Assembly (NCBI GenBank): GCA_963835595.1
Contig: CAWIGL010000002.1
Location: 62,001-126,000, forward strand
Reading direction: 5' to 3'
Source of the DNA: CAWEPK01 sp963835595
GTDB taxonomy: Bacteria > Desulfobacterota > Syntrophorhabdia > Syntrophorhabdales > WCHB1-27
DNA: 64,000 nucleotides
Position 1 is the first letter of the stretch. The number at the start of each line of letters is the position of its first letter. The translations under genes were made by a program, and so were the position numbers. Positions 61,195 through 64,000 of this stretch are shown here, in pieces. Below the pieces are notes generated by a model, which saw nothing but the letters and a program-made list of their open reading frames with translations, ran no database searches and had not been told where the DNA came from.

Positions 61195-61392
61195 ATGCCT
61201 AAGCTAAAGACGCACAGGGGAGTGGCGAAGAGGGTGAAGAAGACCGCGAGCGGCAAGCTCAAGAGGTCGAGGGCCTTCCACAGCCATCTCCTTTCTTCGA
61301 AATCGCCGAAAAGGAAGAGGAACCTGTCGAAGACGGTCATGGTGCATCCGGCAAACGAAAAGAGCCTGAAGAAGCTGACGCCGTATCTCTAG
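61195..61392 (+). CDS. rpmI: 50S ribosomal protein L35
   Basis: Basic protein of 65 aa: MPKLKTHRGVAKRVKKTASG, LKRSRAFHSHLLSSKSPKRK, RNLSKTVMVHPANEKSLKKL. Length and composition are normal. GAGGA precedes the ATG. It lies 9 bases after infC. In some bacteria IF3-L35-L20 are controlled by L20 binding to the leader; no such structure was traced here. Confidence 0.95.
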   Translation: MPKLKTHRGVAKRVKKTASGKLKRSRAFHSHLLSSKSPKRKRNLSKTVMVHPANEKSLKKLTPYL

Positions 61393-61413
61393 GTTCCTGT
61401 TAAGGAGTAGAAA

Positions 61414-61773
61414 ATGCCAAGGGCTAAAAGAGGAACGAAAGCAAGGGCCAGACGCAAAAAGATACTCAAGGCCGCCAGGGGCATGGTCGGCGCGAGGCGG
61501 TCCGTCTACAAGGTCGCCCAGCAGTCCGTGTTCAGGGCCATGAAGCACGCCTTTGCGGGCAGGAAGCAGAAGAAGCGGGATTTCAGGGCCCTATGGATCA
61601 CGAGAATCAACGCGGCGTGCAGGCTGTACGGCATACCGTATAGCCGGTTCATCCACGGTCTTAAGCTCCAGAACATCGGGCTGGACCGCAAATCTCTTGC
61701 CGACATGGCCGTAAACAATCCCACGGGGTTCGGAACGCTTATCGAGAAGATCAACAAAGAGGCGAGCGCATAA
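61414..61773 (+). CDS. rplT: 50S ribosomal protein L20
   Basis: Protein of 119 aa. Standard blocks: MPRAKRGTKARARRKKILKA, ARGMVGARRSVYKVAQQSVF, DFRALWITRINAACRLYGIP, YSRFIHGLKLQNIGLDRKSL. Binds 23S rRNA early in assembly. AGGAG lies before the ATG. Intact. It is followed by pheS. Confidence 0.95.
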   Translation: MPRAKRGTKARARRKKILKAARGMVGARRSVYKVAQQSVFRAMKHAFAGRKQKKRDFRALWITRINAACRLYGIPYSRFIHGLKLQNIGLDRKSLADMAVNNPTGFGTLIEKINKEASA

Positions 61774-61831
61774 GGGGTCGCCGGGAGTGGAAACCCCCGG
61801 ACGTTTAAGCGCGCACAAAGTGGGGCATCAG

Positions 61832-62845
61832 TTGGATCTTACGGCGCTGAAGGACCAGTGTCGCGCAAGAGCTTGCATCGATACAATCGATGGAAGACCT
61901 GAGACGGGTCAGGACTGCCCTCCTCGGCAGGAAGGGCCTCTTCTCGCGAGTATTACGACCGTCTTAAGACCGAAGCCCTTGATGAAAGGCGCGCCCTCGG
62001 CAGGGAGATCAACGTCCTGAAGCAGCAGGCCGAAGACAGGGTCGCCGCCCTTGAGGCGGAGCTTGCCGCAGCGGAGGCCGCCAGGAAGGACCGGGAATCG
62101 GCCATCGACATCACCCTCCCCGGCAAGAGGCCCGTACTGGGCAGGAAGCACCCGATCACGCAGGTCTTCGACGAGATCATCAGGATCTTCTCGTCCCTCG
62201 GGCTTCAGGGTCGTCGAGGGGCCGGACATAGAGCTCGACTACTATAACTTCGAGGCCCTCAACATGCCCAAGGACCATCCGGCCAGGGACATGCAGGACA
62301 CCTTCTACGTAAGGCCGGACGTCGTCCTGAGGACCCACACGTCGCCAGTGCAGATCAGGACGATGGAGCGCGAGAAGCCGCCCGTACGCGTCATCGCCCC
62401 GGGCGAGGTCTACCGCCACGACCAGGACATCTCCCACACGCCCATGTTCCACCAGGTCGAGGGCCTCATGGTCGATAAGGGCGTCAGCTTCTCCGACCTG
62501 AAAGGCGTCCTCACCATGTTCATCCACGAGATGTTCGGACAGGGCGTCCCGGTCAGGTTCCGGCCGAGCTATTTCCCCTTCACGGAGCCTTCGGCCGAGG
62601 TCGATATCGGCTGCGTGATATGCAAGGGGGTCGGATGCAACGTGTGCAAGAAGACGGGGTGGCTGGAGATCCTCGGCTCGGGCGCGGTCCATCCCCAGCT
62701 CTTCAGGAACGTAGGATACGACCCGGAAGAGGTGAGCGGCTTCGCCTTCGGCATGGGGGTCGAAAGGATCGCAATGATAAAGTTCGGCATAGACGACATA
62801 AAGCAATTTTACTATAACGACATACGTTTCCTGTCGCAGTTTTAG
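61832..62845 (+). CDS. pheS: Phenylalanine-tRNA ligase alpha subunit, three frameshifts
   Basis: Catalytic alpha chain of the tetrameric PheRS. The coiled-coil N-terminus (LDLTALKDQ, then SIQSMEDLRRVRTALLGRKGLFS, then EYYDRLKTEALDERRALGREINVLKQQAE) is spread over three frames by shifts near 61865 and 61945. After a third shift near 62205 the core reads FRVVEGPDIELDYYNFEALNMPKDHPARDMQDTFYV, motif 2 PGEVYRHDQDISHTPMFHQVEGL, and motif 3 GFAFGMGVERIAMIKFGIDD. A CxxC pair (CVICKGVGCNVC) is present in the insert. Probable TTG start at 61832. Confidence 0.88.
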
Positions 62846-62856
62846 ATGGGTCGGGT

Positions 62857-64000
62857 ATGAGGGTGCCTTTCAACTGGCTGAAGGAATTCGTGGCCGTCCC
62901 CGACGATGCGCAGGGGCTGGCGGACAGGCTTACCATGAGGGGCGCTCGAGGTGGAGGCCGTCGAGGCGTTTGCGCCCGCTTTCACCGATGTCTGCGTCGG
63001 CGAGATCGTAGAGATGGGGCCGCACCCTTCCGCAGACAGGCTCGCCCTGTGCAGGGTCGATACGGGGCGCGAGGTGCTCCCCATCGTCTGCGGCGCGCCT
63101 AACGCCGCAAAGGGACAGAAGGTGCCCGGTGGCCGTGCCGGGGGCGCAACTGCCGGGGCGGCGTCGTCATCGAGAAGAAGACGCTGCGCGGCGTTGAGTC
63201 CGTCGGCATGCTCCTGTCCGAAAAAGAGCTCGGCCTTTCGGACGACGCGAGCGGGCTTTTCATCCTGCCCGCAAACGCCGGCAATGGCGCGCCCCTCGCC
63301 GGGACGCTTGAGATAACAGACTGGGTGCTCGACGTCAACGTGCCGCCAAACCGGGGCGACTGCCAGTCCGTCCTCGGGCATGGCGAGGGAGGTGGCAGGC
63401 ATATACGGCTTGCATGTTACGCTGCCTGACTTCACGCTCGAAGAGAAGTCGCCCATCGACGGCCTTATCGGGCTTTCGATCCTCGACGCGGACGCCTGCC
63501 CCAGGTACGTGCTGCGCATGGTGCGCGGCATCTCCATCGTCCCTTCGCCTTTTCTCATGAGGAGCCGGATCGCCAAGGCAGGCATGAGGCCCATCAACTC
63601 CATCGTCGACGTGACGAACTACATCATGCTGGAGCTGGGCCAGCCCCTCCACGCCTTCGACTACGCGCGCATCCGCGACAGGCGCATCGAGGTGCGGACC
63701 GCAGACCGAAAGACCGTATTCCGCACCCTCGACGGCCAGGACAGGACACTTGAGGCGGGCGATTTGATGATCTGCGACGGCTCGGGACCGGTCGCCATAG
63801 CGGGCATCATGGGCGGGGAGAACTCGGAGATAAGCGCGGCAACCCGCGACGTTGCGCTTGAGAGCGCCTTCTTCAACCCCCTTGCCATAAGGCGGACGGC
63901 GCGCCGCCTAGACCTGCGGTCGGAGGCGTCGGCCCGCTTCGAGAAGGGCATCGACATCGAGGGCGTTGATTACGCGGCGAGGAAGGCGATCCGGCTCATG
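62857..64000 (+). CDS. pheT: Phenylalanine-tRNA ligase beta subunit, 3' partial, about four frameshifts
   Basis: Beta chain of PheRS (editing and tRNA binding), cut by the right edge. It starts MRVPFNWLKEFVAVPDDAQGLADRLTM; after a shift near 62943 the EMAP-like domain follows (LEVEAVEAFAPAFTDVCVGEIVEMGPHPSADRLALC). Further shifts lie near 63125, near 63150 and near 63380. The B3/4 editing domain is then read to the edge: MRSRIAKAGMRPINSIVDVTNYIMLELGQPLHAFDYARI and SEASARFEKGIDIEGVDYAA. It starts 11 bases after pheS. Downstream genes are not visible. Confidence 0.88.

Overview
The window is GC-rich bacterial DNA. A deltaproteobacterial (Desulfobacterota-like) anaerobe fits best: it has folate-dependent TrmFO, a sigma-32 with an RpoH box, SucCD, a 2-oxoacid:acceptor oxidoreductase gamma subunit beside a GltD-like flavoprotein, a LivKHMGF amino-acid importer, a Ku/LigD end-joining pair, and many dispersed palindromic repeats between genes. 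This placement is inferred from gene content; no rRNA or tRNA gene was seen. Gene order in the housekeeping blocks is conventional (topA-trmFO after dprA; thrS-infC-rpmI-rplT-pheS-pheT).

Layout. 1-1.6 kb: end of a 2-oxoacid oxidoreductase operon. 1.9-4.6 kb: three AT-richer genes on one strand (Abi-alpha-like, DUF1330-nuclease fusion, AlbA_2), each followed by an attC-like inverted repeat, resembling an integron cassette cluster without an integrase. 5.2-7.1 kb: a Phd/PIN toxin-antitoxin pair and a nucleotidyltransferase/HEPN-like pair. 7.3-19.8 kb: rpoH, a sigma-54 response regulator, trmFO, topA, dprA, a DUF218 protein, an RDD protein, rsmE, a YhaM-like nuclease and rarA. 20-21.4 kb: a HEPN-like orphan and an RHH/PIN pair. 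21.8-28.1 kb: an MFS exporter, a low-complexity membrane-anchored protein, ku and ligD. 28.3-30.6 kb: sucCD. 30.8-36.9 kb: exported proteins, a thioredoxin, an AmpG-like permease, a uspA gene lying between two 375-bp inverted arms, and a pair of Gate-domain membrane proteins. 37-43.2 kb: hisS, two tiny membrane proteins and livKHMGF. 43.4-50.7 kb: a lipoprotein, an EF-hand protein, an RR-HK-HtrA envelope-stress operon, a YchF-like GTPase and YjbQ. 50.7-54.6 kb: accessory DNA (brnA remnant, 242-bp tandem duplication, repeat array, IS5-family element, a two-gene WYL-like module). 54.6-58 kb: a SWIM/SNF2 helicase. 58.6 kb to the end: the thrS-pheT translation operon behind a strong promoter and a terminator-like leader.

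Three features dominate. First, many obviously essential genes (topA, hisS, thrS, pheS, pheT, livKMG) carry single-base frameshifts, several of them in G/C runs. This looks like uncorrected sequencing error, not gene death. Second, at least four families of short dispersed repeats fill most gaps; one copy duplicated the end of rarA on insertion, and a fragment resembling the same family appears inside ligD in frame. Third, the accessory islands hold small defence-like or toxin-antitoxin genes. The most promising leads are the attC-like cassette cluster with its DUF1330-nuclease fusion, the inverted-repeat-bounded uspA segment, and the WYL-like two-gene module next to the insertion sequence.
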